A DNA stretch of 42,198 bases from Pseudoselenomonas ruminantium (GTDB taxonomy: Bacteria; Bacillota; Negativicutes; Selenomonadales; Selenomonadaceae). Under the pieces are notes generated by a model, which worked only from the letters and a program-made list of their open reading frames with translations, made no database searches and had not been told where the DNA came from. Shown here piece after piece: positions 23,504 through 31,748 of this stretch. The stretch's first letter is position 1. The number at the start of each line of letters is the position of its first letter. Where the stretch lies: positions 1 through 42,198 of the forward strand of contig CACZHK010000037.1 in NCBI GenBank assembly GCA_902780915.1, read 5' to 3'. A program made the position numbers and the translations under genes.

Positions 23504-24316
23504 ATGATTCAGATACAGACCAAACCTCTCGGCATGGTGAAGAAAATCGGCATGGGCCTTTGCCTGTCAGCCCTGCTGGCCATGCCCCTGGCCACGCAGG
23601 CAGAGGCAGCTGTGAGCCTGCCTGAGAAGACCTTCCACTGGGTGCAGTCCACTTCCCGCCAGAACTATTATTTCAATATGGAGCAAATGTGCTACCGGGT
23701 GGATGCCCAGGGCCACATTGAACTGGATCACTTGATTGTGCCCACCGTCCGCACTTATGATGATGTGAAGATTGAGGATGTGCGCTCCAAGCGCCGCTGG
23801 AACGGCCTTTCCCTGAACGGCTTCGGCAATTTGGTGGGAGCTGCGGAGTATCTGGATATTGATCTCAATAGCAAGACGGTGAATATCACTCAGCACGATG
23901 ACCTGGACAGCAATTTCGGCGTCATCAACAGCGATAAGAATTGCGGCACTATCAAGCTGGAGGAACTTTCCGACAAGGATGTGGAGGGGAAATTCTACGC
24001 TGCCATCCTCAAGTATGCCGATGCCCATCAGGACGAACTCATTGCCCGCACCCGCGGCACGCTGACCCATGAGGATGAGCTGAAGCTGGAAGTGAAGAAG
24101 CACCCGGAAAAGGGCTTGAGCCAGTCTGACCAGGCGGCAGCCCATCATGATAAGCAGGCGACCATAGCCAAGGCTGCCAGGGATTTGGAGCACAAGAAGG
24201 CCAAAGCCCAGAGGCTCAGGGAAAAAGCCAACGCAGCAGTTCAGGCGGCAGAAGCAGCAGAAGCCGAGGCCAATGAGGCAGCGGATAAGCTGGCATTGCT
24301 GCAGCTCGTTGAATAG
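23504..24316 (+). CDS. Secreted protein of unknown function with C-terminal coiled coil
   Basis: A 270-residue exported protein. The signal peptide spans about residues 1-34 with cleavage at AEA-AVS, preceded by a longer than usual n-region (MIQIQTKPLGMVKK); ATG 23534 would give a shorter one. The mature N-terminal half is a beta-type domain with FHWVQSTSRQNYYFNMEQM and a Cys pair; the last 60 residues (HKKAKAQRLREKANAAVQAA...) form an Ala/Glu-rich coiled coil. AGGAG is 8 nt upstream of ATG 23504. A -10 TATACT (23465-23470) with extended TGT is likely the promoter. I recognise no family. Confidence 0.82.
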   Translation: MIQIQTKPLGMVKKIGMGLCLSALLAMPLATQAEAAVSLPEKTFHWVQSTSRQNYYFNMEQMCYRVDAQGHIELDHLIVPTVRTYDDVKIEDVRSKRRWNGLSLNGFGNLVGAAEYLDIDLNSKTVNITQHDDLDSNFGVINSDKNCGTIKLEELSDKDVEGKFYAAILKYADAHQDELIARTRGTLTHEDELKLEVKKHPEKGLSQSDQAAAHHDKQATIAKAARDLEHKKAKAQRLREKANAAVQAAEAAEAEANEAADKLALLQLVE

Positions 24317-24358
24317 GAAAGACGCTGGCAGCTCAAAGCCGGTATATGTTTGTATAGC

Positions 24359-24395
24359 GAGACCTCTCTCCTGGCGAGAGAGGTCTTTCCTTTTT
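24359..24395 (+). terminator. Rho-independent terminator
   Basis: Stem AGACCTCTCTC / GAGAGAGGTCT-like with loop CTGGC, then TTTCCTTTTTCC. It closes the secreted-protein gene and insulates the gal control region. Confidence 0.88.
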
Positions 24396-24435
24396 CCTGG
24401 CGAATAGCTTTAGGGAAAAGTGGGGCAGACATACA

Positions 24436-24451
24436 TGGAAAACGTTTACAA
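24436..24451. promoter_or_regulatory. LacI-family operator upstream of the gal promoter (O1)
   Basis: TGGAAAACGTTTACAA with the AACGTT core at 24441-24446, a typical LacI/GalR/CcpA-type site. It ends 7 nt before the -35 box. The same 14-nt core GGAAAACGTTTACA recurs at 24557-24570. Confidence 0.75.
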
Positions 24452-24458
24452 AAAATTA

Positions 24459-24487
24459 TTGACAAGGCCGTGAGCCTGTAGTAAACT
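24459..24487 (+). promoter_or_regulatory. gal operon promoter
   Basis: Consensus -35 TTGACA (24459-24464), 17 nt, -10 TAAACT (24482-24487). Transcription would begin near 24494, leaving a leader of about 98 nt. Confidence 0.85.
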
Positions 24488-24509
24488 TATAAACAACAAG
24501 AGTAAATAC

Positions 24510-24539
24510 AGTGCAAGTCCGACAAGTTCGGCTTGCACT
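24510..24539 (+). promoter_or_regulatory. Hairpin in the gal leader
   Basis: AGTGCAAG(T)CCGA pairs with TCGGCTTGCACT around a CAAGT-type loop: twelve pairs with one bulged T. It lies between the two gal operators. No good T-run follows (TATATTT), so it may be a leader structure or weak attenuator. Confidence 0.6.
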
Positions 24540-24556
24540 ATATTTCAAAACAACAA

Positions 24557-24570
24557 GGAAAACGTTTACA
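24557..24570. promoter_or_regulatory. LacI-family operator downstream of the gal promoter (O2)
   Basis: GGAAAACGTTTACA, identical to O1, with its AACGTT core at 24561-24566. The centre-to-centre distance to O1 is exactly 120 bp. It lies about 22 nt before the galK start. Confidence 0.75.
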
Positions 24571-24591
24571 GTAGCGACGGGAGGAAATACC

Positions 24592-25733
24592 ATGGCAACT
24601 GAGATTCTGGCAGAGATGAAAAAGGTTTTCGAGGAAAAGTTCGGCAAGGCCTCATTGGCGAGCACACGGATTACAATGGCGGCCATGTTTTCCCCTGCGC
24701 CATTTCCCTGGGCACCTATGCGCTGGTAGCTGACCGTCAGGATAGCAAGACCCGCATTTATTCCATGAATCAGGAAGGGGCAGGCATCATCGAGTTCGAG
24801 ATGTCCGGGCTTGCCTATGACAGCGCCAAGGGCTGGGCCAATTACCCCATGGGTGTGGTGAAGGTTTTCGAGGACGCAGGCCACAAGTGCTCCCACGGCT
24901 TTGATATCCTGATTTACGGCACGCTGCCCAATGGCTCCGGCCTTTCCTCCTCTGCTTCTTTGGAGGTGCTGACGGCAGTTATCCTCAATGATGCTTTCGC
25001 CTTCGGCCTGGACATGGTGGAGATGGTGAAGCTGAGCCAGAAGGCAGAGAACACCTTCGTAGGTGTGAACTGCGGCATCATGGATCAGTTTGCCGTGGGC
25101 ATGGGCAAGAAGGACTGCGCGATTCTTCTTGACTGCAGCACCCTTGAGTATCGCTACAGCAGACTCTCCCTTGATGGTGCCAGCATCGTCATCACCAACA
25201 CCAACAAGCCCCACTCCCTGGCTTCCTCTGCTTACAATGTGCGTCGCGCCCAGTGCGAGCATGCCCTGAACGAGCTGAAGGAAGTTCGCCCTGAGCTTGC
25301 AACTCTCGGCGCGTTGACCAATCTTGAGTATGACAAGCTGGCAGGCCATATCTCTGACCATGTGGAGCGCCAGCGGGCCCGCCATGCAGTCTATGAGAAC
25401 CAGCGCACCCTGGAGGCGGTGCAGGCTCTGGAGGCAAATGATGTGGCTCGCTTCGGCGAGCTCATGGACATGAGCCATGTTTCCCTGCGCGATGATTACG
25501 ATGTGACGGGGGTGGAGCTGGACACCCTGGCAGAGCTTGCTTGGGAGCAGGAAGGTGTCATTGGCTCCCGCATGACCGGCGCAGGGTTCGGCGGCTGCAC
25601 CGTGAGCCTGGTGAAGGATGATTGCATTGAGGCTTTCAAGAAGAATGTTGAGGCGGCTTACGAGAAGAAGATTGGGTATAAGCCTAGCTTCTATGTGGCG
25701 AATATTGCCGATGGTACCCATCGTTTGAATTGA
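24592..25733 (+). pseudogene. galK: Galactokinase, disrupted by an internal deletion/frameshift
   Basis: Phosphorylates galactose at C1 in the Leloir pathway when intact. ATG 24592 (GGGAGG upstream) reads MATEILAEMKKVFEEKFGKA and then stops in frame at 24727. From 24651 the next frame reads LIGEHTDYNGGHVFPCA and continues to 25733 with all later GHMP features (LPNGSGLSSSASLE; TGAGFGGC). The 12 or so residues that normally join these parts, including APGRVN of the signature, are missing, and the shift requires a loss of 3n+1 bases (about 37). The rest of the frame is clean, so this is either a recent deletion or an assembly/sequencing error. As it stands, no active kinase would be made. Confidence 0.9.
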
Positions 25734-25774
25734 TTGGTGCTATACTGTTAATGTTGTTTTCTTTGTTATGTTTC

Positions 25775-25818
25775 GGCTGTTCATTTTCTTTGGCGCAAAG
25801 AAAACGAACCAAAAGAAA
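25775..25818. repeat. 44-nt dispersed repeat, copy 2 (inverse orientation)
   Basis: Exact reverse complement of 13435-13478, from GGCTGTTCATTTTC to CCAAAAGAAA. It is followed by a GC-rich palindrome GCGGCCC...GGGCCGC (25821-25857) and a GGCGTCCATCCATGGACGCC hairpin (25861-25880). It lies between galK and galE, 42 nt after the galK stop. Confidence 0.85.
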
Positions 25819-25922
25819 CAGCGGCCCCGGTTTGATCCTCAAACACGAAGGGCCGCGGGAGGCGTCCATCCATGGACGCCGATACAGTAGCTTTGAGTTG
25901 GCATAAGAGGGGAGTTTTTGAA

Positions 25923-26912
25923 ATGTCAATTTTGGTTTGCGGTGGTGCTGGTTATATTGGTTCCCATGCAGTTCATCAGCTGGTGGAGAAGGGGGAGGAG
26001 GTTGTCATCGTTGACAATCTCCAGACTGGTCACCTTGATGCGGTGAATCCTGCTGCCAAGTTCTATGAGGGCGACATCCGCGAGGCTGCGGTGCTGGACA
26101 AGATTTTCACCGAGAACAAGATTGAGGCGGTTATCCACTTCGCTGCCAACTCTCTGGTGGGGGAGAGCATGGAAAAGCCTTTGAAGTATTTCAATAACAA
26201 TGTCTATGGCATGCAGGTGCTCTTGGAGGCCATGGTGCGCCATCATGTGGACAAGATTGTTTTCTCCTCCACGGCGGCTGTGTACGGCGAGCCCAAGCGG
26301 GTGCCCATCATGGAAGATGATGAGACCAACCCTACCAACACTTATGGCGAGACCAAGCGCACCATGGAGCGCATGATGAAGTGGGTCAGCCAGGCTGACG
26401 GCATCCGCTTCGTGTCCCTGCGTTATTTCAATGCGGCAGGTGCCCTGCCTGACGGCTCCATCGGTGAGGACCATCACCCTGAGACCCATCTGATTCCTCT
26501 GATTCTCCAGGTTCCTCTGGGCAAGCGTGACCATATCACTGTCTTCGGTGACGATTACGATACCCCGGACGGCACCTGCCTGCGCGACTACATCCATGTC
26601 ATCGATCTGGCAGATGCCCATGTATTGGCTCTGGATTACCTCCGCAAGGGTGGCGAGAGCAATATCTTCAACCTGGGCAACGGACAAGGTTTCTCCGTGA
26701 AGGAAATGATTGAAGCTGCCAAGGAAGCCACGGGCCTTGATATCAAGGTGGAAATGGGGGCCCGCCGCGCAGGCGACCCCGCCCAGCTCATCGCTTCCAG
26801 CGAGAAGGCCCGCAAGATCCTGGGCTGGCAGCCGAAGTTCACGGATGTGAAGCAGGTTATCGGCACTGCCTGGAACTGGCATCAGAAGCACCCGGAGGGG
26901 TACGAGAAGTGA
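25923..26912 (+). CDS. galE: UDP-glucose 4-epimerase
   Basis: A 329-residue NAD-dependent epimerase interconverting UDP-galactose and UDP-glucose. Rossmann motif GGAGYIGSH (7-15); catalytic Ser/Thr in FSSTAAVYG (114-122), Y141 and K145 (TYGETK); substrate loop RYFNAAGA. Complete and undisrupted, unlike its neighbours galK and galT. ATG 25923 follows GAGGGGAG by 8 nt; no earlier site is credible. It supplies UDP-galactose for envelope glycans as well as the Leloir pathway, which could explain why it remains intact if galK and galT are truly decaying. Confidence 0.96.
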   Translation: MSILVCGGAGYIGSHAVHQLVEKGEEVVIVDNLQTGHLDAVNPAAKFYEGDIREAAVLDKIFTENKIEAVIHFAANSLVGESMEKPLKYFNNNVYGMQVLLEAMVRHHVDKIVFSSTAAVYGEPKRVPIMEDDETNPTNTYGETKRTMERMMKWVSQADGIRFVSLRYFNAAGALPDGSIGEDHHPETHLIPLILQVPLGKRDHITVFGDDYDTPDGTCLRDYIHVIDLADAHVLALDYLRKGGESNIFNLGNGQGFSVKEMIEAAKEATGLDIKVEMGARRAGDPAQLIASSEKARKILGWQPKFTDVKQVIGTAWNWHQKHPEGYEK

Positions 26913-26930
26913 TAGCCTGCTGAGGCGTTC

Positions 26931-27064
26931 GGGGCACAGGCATAGCAACGCTCCACTCGGTATTTTACCAAGGAATCTAAGCTCATCTGCGCCCCTTTGG
27001 GGCTTGATTCACTAAGATTCTTGGAAAAATCCCGAACGTTGCGCTTATGCTATGCCCGTGCCCC
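26931..27064. repeat. 134-bp imperfect fold-back repeat between galE and galT
   Basis: Outer arms GGGGCACAGGCATAGCA (26931-26947) and TGCTATGCCCGTGCCCC (27048-27064) differ at one position. Inside, CCAAGGAATCTAAG faces CTAAGATTCTTGG, and the centre is GCCCC-TTT-GGGGC. The arms align over almost their full length with small gaps. No coding frame. It would form a large hairpin in the gal transcript. MITE-like by form; the family is not recognised. Confidence 0.82.
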
Positions 27065-27114
27065 TCACTTAAGGGAGCCTGACAGGAATACTCGATATGG
27101 AAGGAAGACCAACG

Positions 27115-28577
27115 ATGTCCATAAATTATGAGATAAACCGCCTGCTGAACTTTGCTGTGCAGCAGGAACTGATGAATGCAGAGGATTTCTATTACAGCGC
27201 CAACCGTCTGGTGGATGTGCTGAAGCTGGCGGACTTTGAGCCGGAGGAAGTGAAGGAGGAGTTGTCCTCCCCTGCCCCCATCCTCAAGGAAATGCTTGAT
27301 TATGCCGTAAGGGAGGGGCTGATTGAAGACACGGTGAACGAGCGCGACCTCTTCGATACCCGCATCATGGACTGCGTCATGCCCCGTCCCTCTGAGGTCA
27401 TCCGCCGCTTCCGGAGCGACTATGCCCGCAGCCCCAAGGCGGCCACGGACAGGTTCTATAAGCTGAGCCAGGCTTCCAACTACATCAGAAGCGACCGCAT
27501 TGCCAAGAATCTCCAGTGGAAGGCCGCCACGGAGTACGGCGATCTGGACATCACCATCAACCTTTCCAAGCCGGAGAAAGACCCCCGTGATATTGCCAAG
27601 GCCAAGCTGGTGAAGTCTACCAGCTATCCCAAGTGCCTGCTGTGCCGTGAGAATGAGGGCTTTGCCGGCCATGCGGGCCACCCCGCCCGTGAGACTCACC
27701 GCCTGATTCCCCTGCGGCTTTCCGGGCATCGTTGGTTCCTGCAGTATTCCCCCTATACTTATTACAATGAGCATTGCATCGTGCTGAACCGCAAGCACAT
27801 CCCCATGAAGGTGTCGAAGCGCAGCTTCGAGAACCTGTTGGATTTTGTCACCATCTTTCCCCATTATTTCGTAGGCTCCAACGCGGATCTGCCCATTGTA
27901 GGCGGTTCCATTCTCTCCCATGACCACTATCAGGGAGGGCGGTATACTTTCGCCATGGCCAAAGCTCCCATCGAGAAGCACTACAAGTTCGAGGGCTTCG
28001 AGGGCATTGAGGCCGGACGGGTGAAGTGGCCTATGTCCACTATCCGCCTGCGGGGCGAAGACCGGGAAGAGCTTATCGAGCTGGCAGACAAGATTCAGTT
28101 GGCCTGGCGGGGCTACAGCGACGAGAGCGCTGAAATCCTGGCGGAAACGGACGGCACTCCCCATAATACCGTGACCCCCATTGCCCGCCGCAAGGGACAG
28201 CTCTATGAGCTTGATCTGGTGCTCAGGAACAACCGCACCACGGAGGAGCATCCCCTTGGTCTCTTCCATCCCCATGCGGAAGTGCATCATATCAAGAAGG
28301 AAAACATCGGCCTCATCGAGGTCATGGGCCTGGCCTGGTGGGCGAGGAACTGGCCAAGGGCACCGAGGATATCTCAGGCATCGAGGAAATCGAGAGCCAT
28401 GCTGACTGGTACAAGAAGCTCCGCAGCAAGTATCCTGCGGTGAAGGCTGAGGAAACGGAGAAAATCCTCCAGCGGGAAATCGGCAAGGTTTTTGAGAAAG
28501 TCCTGACCCATGCCGGCGTTTACAAGCGCACGGAAGAGGGCATGGCAGCCTTTGACAGGTTTGTGGCATCTGTGTGA
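27115..28577 (+). pseudogene. galT: Galactose-1-phosphate uridylyltransferase (class II), frameshifted
   Basis: Transfers UMP from UDP-glucose to galactose-1-phosphate when intact. The first part (27115-28335) reads a Firmicute-type GalT with SHDHYQGG (S268-G275, active-site His region) and CLLC near residue 180, up to NIGLIEVMGLA. The frame then runs into WWARNW and stops at 28443, while the next frame from about 28336 continues VGEELAKGTEDISGIEEIESHADWY to 28577. Homologues have VLPxRL between the two pieces, so about 16 bp (3n+1) are missing. ATG 27115 follows GGAAGGAAG by 7 nt. No other damage is seen; recent deletion or assembly error. Confidence 0.9.
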
Positions 28578-28594
28578 TTAATGCTTTTGTAAGG

Positions 28595-28630
28595 GACAAT
28601 ACGGGTAAAACCGTATTGTCTTTTCTTTTG
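28595..28630 (+). terminator. gal operon terminator
   Basis: 10-bp perfect stem GACAATACGG / CCGTATTGTC with loop GTAAAA, followed by TTTTCTTTTG. It separates galT from the regulator. Confidence 0.92.
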
Positions 28631-28652
28631 TTTACTGTTATGCTAATAGAAA

Positions 28653-28668
28653 AGTAAACGTTCAAACT
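28653..28668. promoter_or_regulatory. LacI-family operator at the regulator promoter (O3)
   Basis: AGTAAACGTTCAAACT with AACGTT core at 28657-28662. In inverse orientation, AACGTTTAC matches the gal operators O1 and O2. It lies just downstream of a TGC-TAATAG extended -10 box (28641-28649) and 20 nt before the regulator start, a position that fits autorepression. Confidence 0.65.
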
Positions 28669-28688
28669 TTCTAAGGAAGGTGCAATAT

Positions 28689-29717
28689 ATGATAGGCAAG
28701 AAAAATGCCACCATTGTGGATGTGGCCAGGGAGGCAGGTGTGTCTGTGGCTACCGTATCCCGGGTGGTGAACGGCAACTATCCCGTGAAGCCGGAGACCA
28801 AGGTGGCAGTATCTGCCGCCATTGAAAAGCTCCACTATGTGCCCAATGTCCAAGCCAGGGAGCTGAACCAGCGCCGGTCTACCACTATCGGGGTGGTAGT
28901 ACCCAGCCTTTACAATATGTTCTTTGCAGAGGTCATTGACGGCATTGAGGCGGCGGTGCGCAAGGATAAGTATTCCCTGCTCTTGAACTGCGCCCAGAAT
29001 GACCCGGAGCAGGAACAGGCCTGCATCAAGGCTTTGGTGGCCCGCAATGTGGCCGGGCTGATCGTCATCAGCCCCAATACCAAGAATATGCAGGAAGACT
29101 TCTACAAGCGCCTGGCAGAGCGCACCCCGCTGGTCTTCATCAATGGCTACCATGAGATTGCCGGGGCTTCTTATGTCAGCAATGACGAGGCCGGGGGCAT
29201 GAGGACGGCCCTTGCCAGTCTGTGGAAGCTGGGGCATAAGCGAATCCTCATGGTGCGGGGCAGTCACTCTGATTCCTATGAAGTGAAGGAAAAAGTTTAT
29301 AGAAGCTTTATGGAAGAGCAGGGTGTTTTGGACGAAAAACTCATCCTGGACATAGGCGAAGGCAATGGTGTGGATACAGTAGATAACACGACGGACTATC
29401 TGCTGGCTAAATTGCCGGAGGTCAGGCCGACTGCTGTCTGCTGCTGCAATGACCTCATGGCAGTAGGCGCGCTCAATGCCTGTAAGCTCCTTGACCTTGA
29501 GGTGCCAAGGGATGTGTCTGTCATGGGCTTTGATAACGTGTCCCTTTCCCGCTATGTGGCTCCCAAGCTCACCACTATGGATCAGAATATGTTCCAGCTG
29601 GGGGAGAGCGCAGCCTCTCTGGTGGTGGAAAAGATACGCTTTGGCAGAAATAAGAAAATTGTTCTTGGCAATATGCTCATAGAGCGGGATTCTGTGGCAG
29701 AGGCTAAAGAAAAATAG
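28689..29717 (+). CDS. LacI/GalR-family transcriptional regulator of the gal genes
   Basis: A 342-residue repressor: N-terminal HTH with TIVDVAREAGVSVATVSRVVNG (residues 6-28) and hinge helix, then a periplasmic-binding-protein-like ligand domain (TTIGVVVPSLYNMFFAEVIDGIE; CCNDLMAVGAL; GFDNVSLSRYVAPKLTT). It likely binds galactose or a related sugar. ATG 28689 has AAGGAAGG 8 nt upstream. Position behind galT and matching operators at both genes make it the probable GalR. The operators also look like CcpA/cre sites, so a global LacI-family protein could share them. Confidence 0.9.
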   Translation: MIGKKNATIVDVAREAGVSVATVSRVVNGNYPVKPETKVAVSAAIEKLHYVPNVQARELNQRRSTTIGVVVPSLYNMFFAEVIDGIEAAVRKDKYSLLLNCAQNDPEQEQACIKALVARNVAGLIVISPNTKNMQEDFYKRLAERTPLVFINGYHEIAGASYVSNDEAGGMRTALASLWKLGHKRILMVRGSHSDSYEVKEKVYRSFMEEQGVLDEKLILDIGEGNGVDTVDNTTDYLLAKLPEVRPTAVCCCNDLMAVGALNACKLLDLEVPRDVSVMGFDNVSLSRYVAPKLTTMDQNMFQLGESAASLVVEKIRFGRNKKIVLGNMLIERDSVAEAKEK

Positions 29718-29744
29718 GCTTCATGAAGAAAGGCAGGAATTGAT

Positions 29745-30320
29745 TTGAAAAAGACCATCGCAAAAATGCTGCTGGCCTGCACGCTTATGATGACGGCGGT
29801 GCCGGCTTGGGCTGCAGAGCCGGAAACGGTGCAAGACAAGGGTGTGCAGGCCTATAAGGTGCAGCTCCACGACACGTTGGACAGGGAAGGCTTCATCAAG
29901 GCTTACAATGAGGCTAATCCCGAATGCACCCTGGGCAAGCCCAGCGAGCCGAAGGTGTCGGGAAATTACCTCACTACGGTTTCGCTCCTTGGCGACAAGG
30001 AAGCAGTCGTCATCAATGCCAATGGTGAAGGGCGGCTTTCCAATATCATCTATATGCACAAGGGAAAGATCCTGAAGGAAGAATTAGGCCAGGTCTATAA
30101 AGTGTATGCAGGCATCATCAGTGCCCTGGGCTATCAGGCGGTGGACAACCATGAGGTGAAGTACGCCCAATCCTTCCAGGAACTGGACATGACTTCCACG
30201 GAAGCCATAGCCACCCGCTTCACCAGGGAGGACAACGATCGCATCTACACCTTTTATAAGAGCTACAACCCCCAGACGGATGTGTGCATGGTCCTGGTGG
30301 AAGCAGTGATCGAAAAATGA
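29745..30320 (+). CDS. Secreted protein of unknown function
   Basis: A 191-residue exported protein with a signal peptide (residues 1-23, cleavage AWA-AEP). The mature part is a mixed alpha/beta domain with HDTLDREGFIKAYNEANPEC and GEGRLSNIIYMHKGKILKEELGQVYKVYAGIISALG; I recognise no family. The start is TTG 29745, with AGGCAGGA upstream and the Lys-Lys start of the signal peptide (MKKTIAKMLLA). It follows the LacI regulator by 27 nt and could be on the same transcript. Its last 101 bp overlap, tail to tail, the lipoprotein gene on the other strand. Confidence 0.82.
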   Translation: MKKTIAKMLLACTLMMTAVPAWAAEPETVQDKGVQAYKVQLHDTLDREGFIKAYNEANPECTLGKPSEPKVSGNYLTTVSLLGDKEAVVINANGEGRLSNIIYMHKGKILKEELGQVYKVYAGIISALGYQAVDNHEVKYAQSFQELDMTSTEAIATRFTREDNDRIYTFYKSYNPQTDVCMVLVEAVIEK

Positions 30321-31581
30321 TATTGGTGAAAGAGAAGAAGGGCTCCAGCATGTCTGGGGCCCTTTTGGGTGTTATGATGTATGCTATTCGCTGCCAGGCC
30401 TCCGGGTATTTTCCCTGGGCTATCTTGCACAGGGTCAGATTATTGCAGGCATTGGCCTGCTGGGGGACGAGTTCCAGTACCTTTTCAAAATCCCTGGCAG
30501 CGTCCTTGTGCTTGCCGGCCTTCATCAGCAGGAGGGCACGGTTGTACCAGGCCTGGTGCAGGGTGGGGGTGTCTTTGATGAGCTGGTTGTAGTTCTTGAG
30601 GGCATCGCTGGTTTTTCCCTGCTGAGTTTCCATCAGAGCCAGGTTGTAGCGGGCGGCGGAACTCCTGGGGTCATGTTCCAGGGCAGAGGCGAAGTCCTGC
30701 AGGGCTTTTTCCCAGTCGCCGCGCTTGCTGTAGACGATGCCGCGATAGATGTAGGCTGAGGCGTTTTTCTCGCTGGCAAGCCTCTTTTCTGCTGCCCGCA
30801 GGGAGGTGTCGCTGTCGTCCGGGGCCTGGGCCTGCTGCCAGAGGTTCAGGATGTCCTGGCCGTAGGTGGTGCCGGGGACGGCCCAGTTGCCGTTGAGGCC
30901 AGTCCAGTTTTTGATCTTGCCGTAGAGGTCGGGGCGGTTCTGGATCAGCAGCTCATAGCGGGGGTCCACAATTTTTTCTTTGGGGCGCTTGGTGCTGGTG
31001 TAGGCCAAGAGGTGCTGGATGTGTGCCCGGACGCCAATCTGGGCAGTGGGGAAGGCGGCTCCCTTCACTTTGTTGCCTGTGGCACCCAGGCCGCAGAAGT
31101 TGTTTTGGCTGGGCAGCACATCTCCGCCATAGGCGAAGAAGCCTGTTTCCTTCAGAGCCTGGCATAGGGCGACATCAGGACGGATGCCCTCTCTGCCTGC
31201 TTCCTTATAGTAGCTTTTTACGATTTCCTCTACGGAGCAGGTGAGCTTGGGGTTGGGATTGCGCTTCTTGATGAAAGCTGTCATCTGTTCTTCCGTGGCT
31301 TCGGCCTGCCCCTGGATAGTGATGGAGGCGGCGTTGGCCAGGGCTTCCGTCAATGGCTCGGTGTAGGCAGGAGCCAGTTGGAAGCGGACGGCCTTGATGG
31401 CATTCTTATTTATCTTGCCGGGCATTTCTGCGGGGAAATCAGGCCGGGAAAGCGTGAGGTTATAGGAGGGCAGGGGGCTTTCACGATAGGAGGGAGGCGC
31501 GTCCTTGGCGCAGGCTGTGAGGGAGGGCAGGACGAGCAGGCAGGCAAGGCCTGCTGCCAGCTGCTTTGCTTTTCGGTTCAT
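30220..31581 (-). CDS. Lipoprotein with glucosaminidase domain and TPR repeats
   Basis: A 453-residue secreted lipoprotein: lipobox LTAC with C24. A glucosaminidase (GH73/Flg_hydrolase-like) domain spans about residues 113-200, with E145 in ALKETGFF as the likely catalytic acid and QNNFCGLGATG as the second landmark; it should cut the peptidoglycan glycan strand. At 275-400 come TPR repeats (YIYRGIVYSKRGDWEKALQDFASALEHDPRSSAARYNLALME and further). The last 35-40 residues, Pro/Ser/Cys-rich, are encoded on the strand opposite to the secreted-protein gene, and look like read-through past the original end. ATG 31581 has AAAGGAAG upstream. Fusing a muramidase-like domain to TPRs suggests an assembly or scaffolding role in wall turnover. 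Confidence 0.86.
   Translation of the reverse strand: MNRKAKQLAAGLACLLVLPSLTACAKDAPPSYRESPLPSYNLTLSRPDFPAEMPGKINKNAIKAVRFQLAPAYTEPLTEALANAASITIQGQAEATEEQMTAFIKKRNPNPKLTCSVEEIVKSYYKEAGREGIRPDVALCQALKETGFFAYGGDVLPSQNNFCGLGATGNKVKGAAFPTAQIGVRAHIQHLLAYTSTKRPKEKIVDPRYELLIQNRPDLYGKIKNWTGLNGNWAVPGTTYGQDILNLWQQAQAPDDSDTSLRAAEKRLASEKNASAYIYRGIVYSKRGDWEKALQDFASALEHDPRSSAARYNLALMETQQGKTSDALKNYNQLIKDTPTLHQAWYNRALLLMKAGKHKDAARDFEKVLELVPQQANACNNLTLCKIAQGKYPEAWQRIAYIITPKRAPDMLEPFFSFTNIIFRSLLPPGPCTHPSGGCSSYKRCRCDRCPPW
30339..30366 (+). terminator. Rho-independent terminator inside the opposing gene
   Basis: Stem AGGGCTCCA / TGGGGCCCT (one G-T pair), 7-nt loop, then TTTT. It serves the rightward transcript but lies within the coding frame of the leftward lipoprotein gene. 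Confidence 0.8.
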
Positions 31582-31662
31582 GGGTATATCTTCCTTTCTT
31601 TTCAGTATGTTTCTATTCTACGCTTTTTCTCCATGTTTGTATATGTATTCAGAGGGCTTCTA

Positions 31663-31692
31663 TTGCCCGTAAATGCTTTTTTGTGCTAAAAT
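31663..31692 (+). promoter_or_regulatory. Promoter of the FIST-GGDEF gene
   Basis: TTGCCC (31663-31668), 18 nt, TAAAAT (31687-31692) with extended TGC. The region is AT-rich and lies between two divergent genes. Confidence 0.6.
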
Positions 31693-31748
31693 AGACATAA
31701 GAATCTCTATTTTTTGTTATTTATTGGCACTGATTAGGTGGGATAGAT

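Noticed and set aside
24592..25733. Programmed frameshift or translational bypass in galK
   Set aside because: Conserved residues are actually missing from the DNA, so a ribosomal shift could not restore a full galactokinase; no slippery sequence with a following structure is seen at the joint.
28320..28345. Programmed frameshift in galT
   Set aside because: As in galK, codons for conserved residues are absent; simple deletion or assembly error explains it better.
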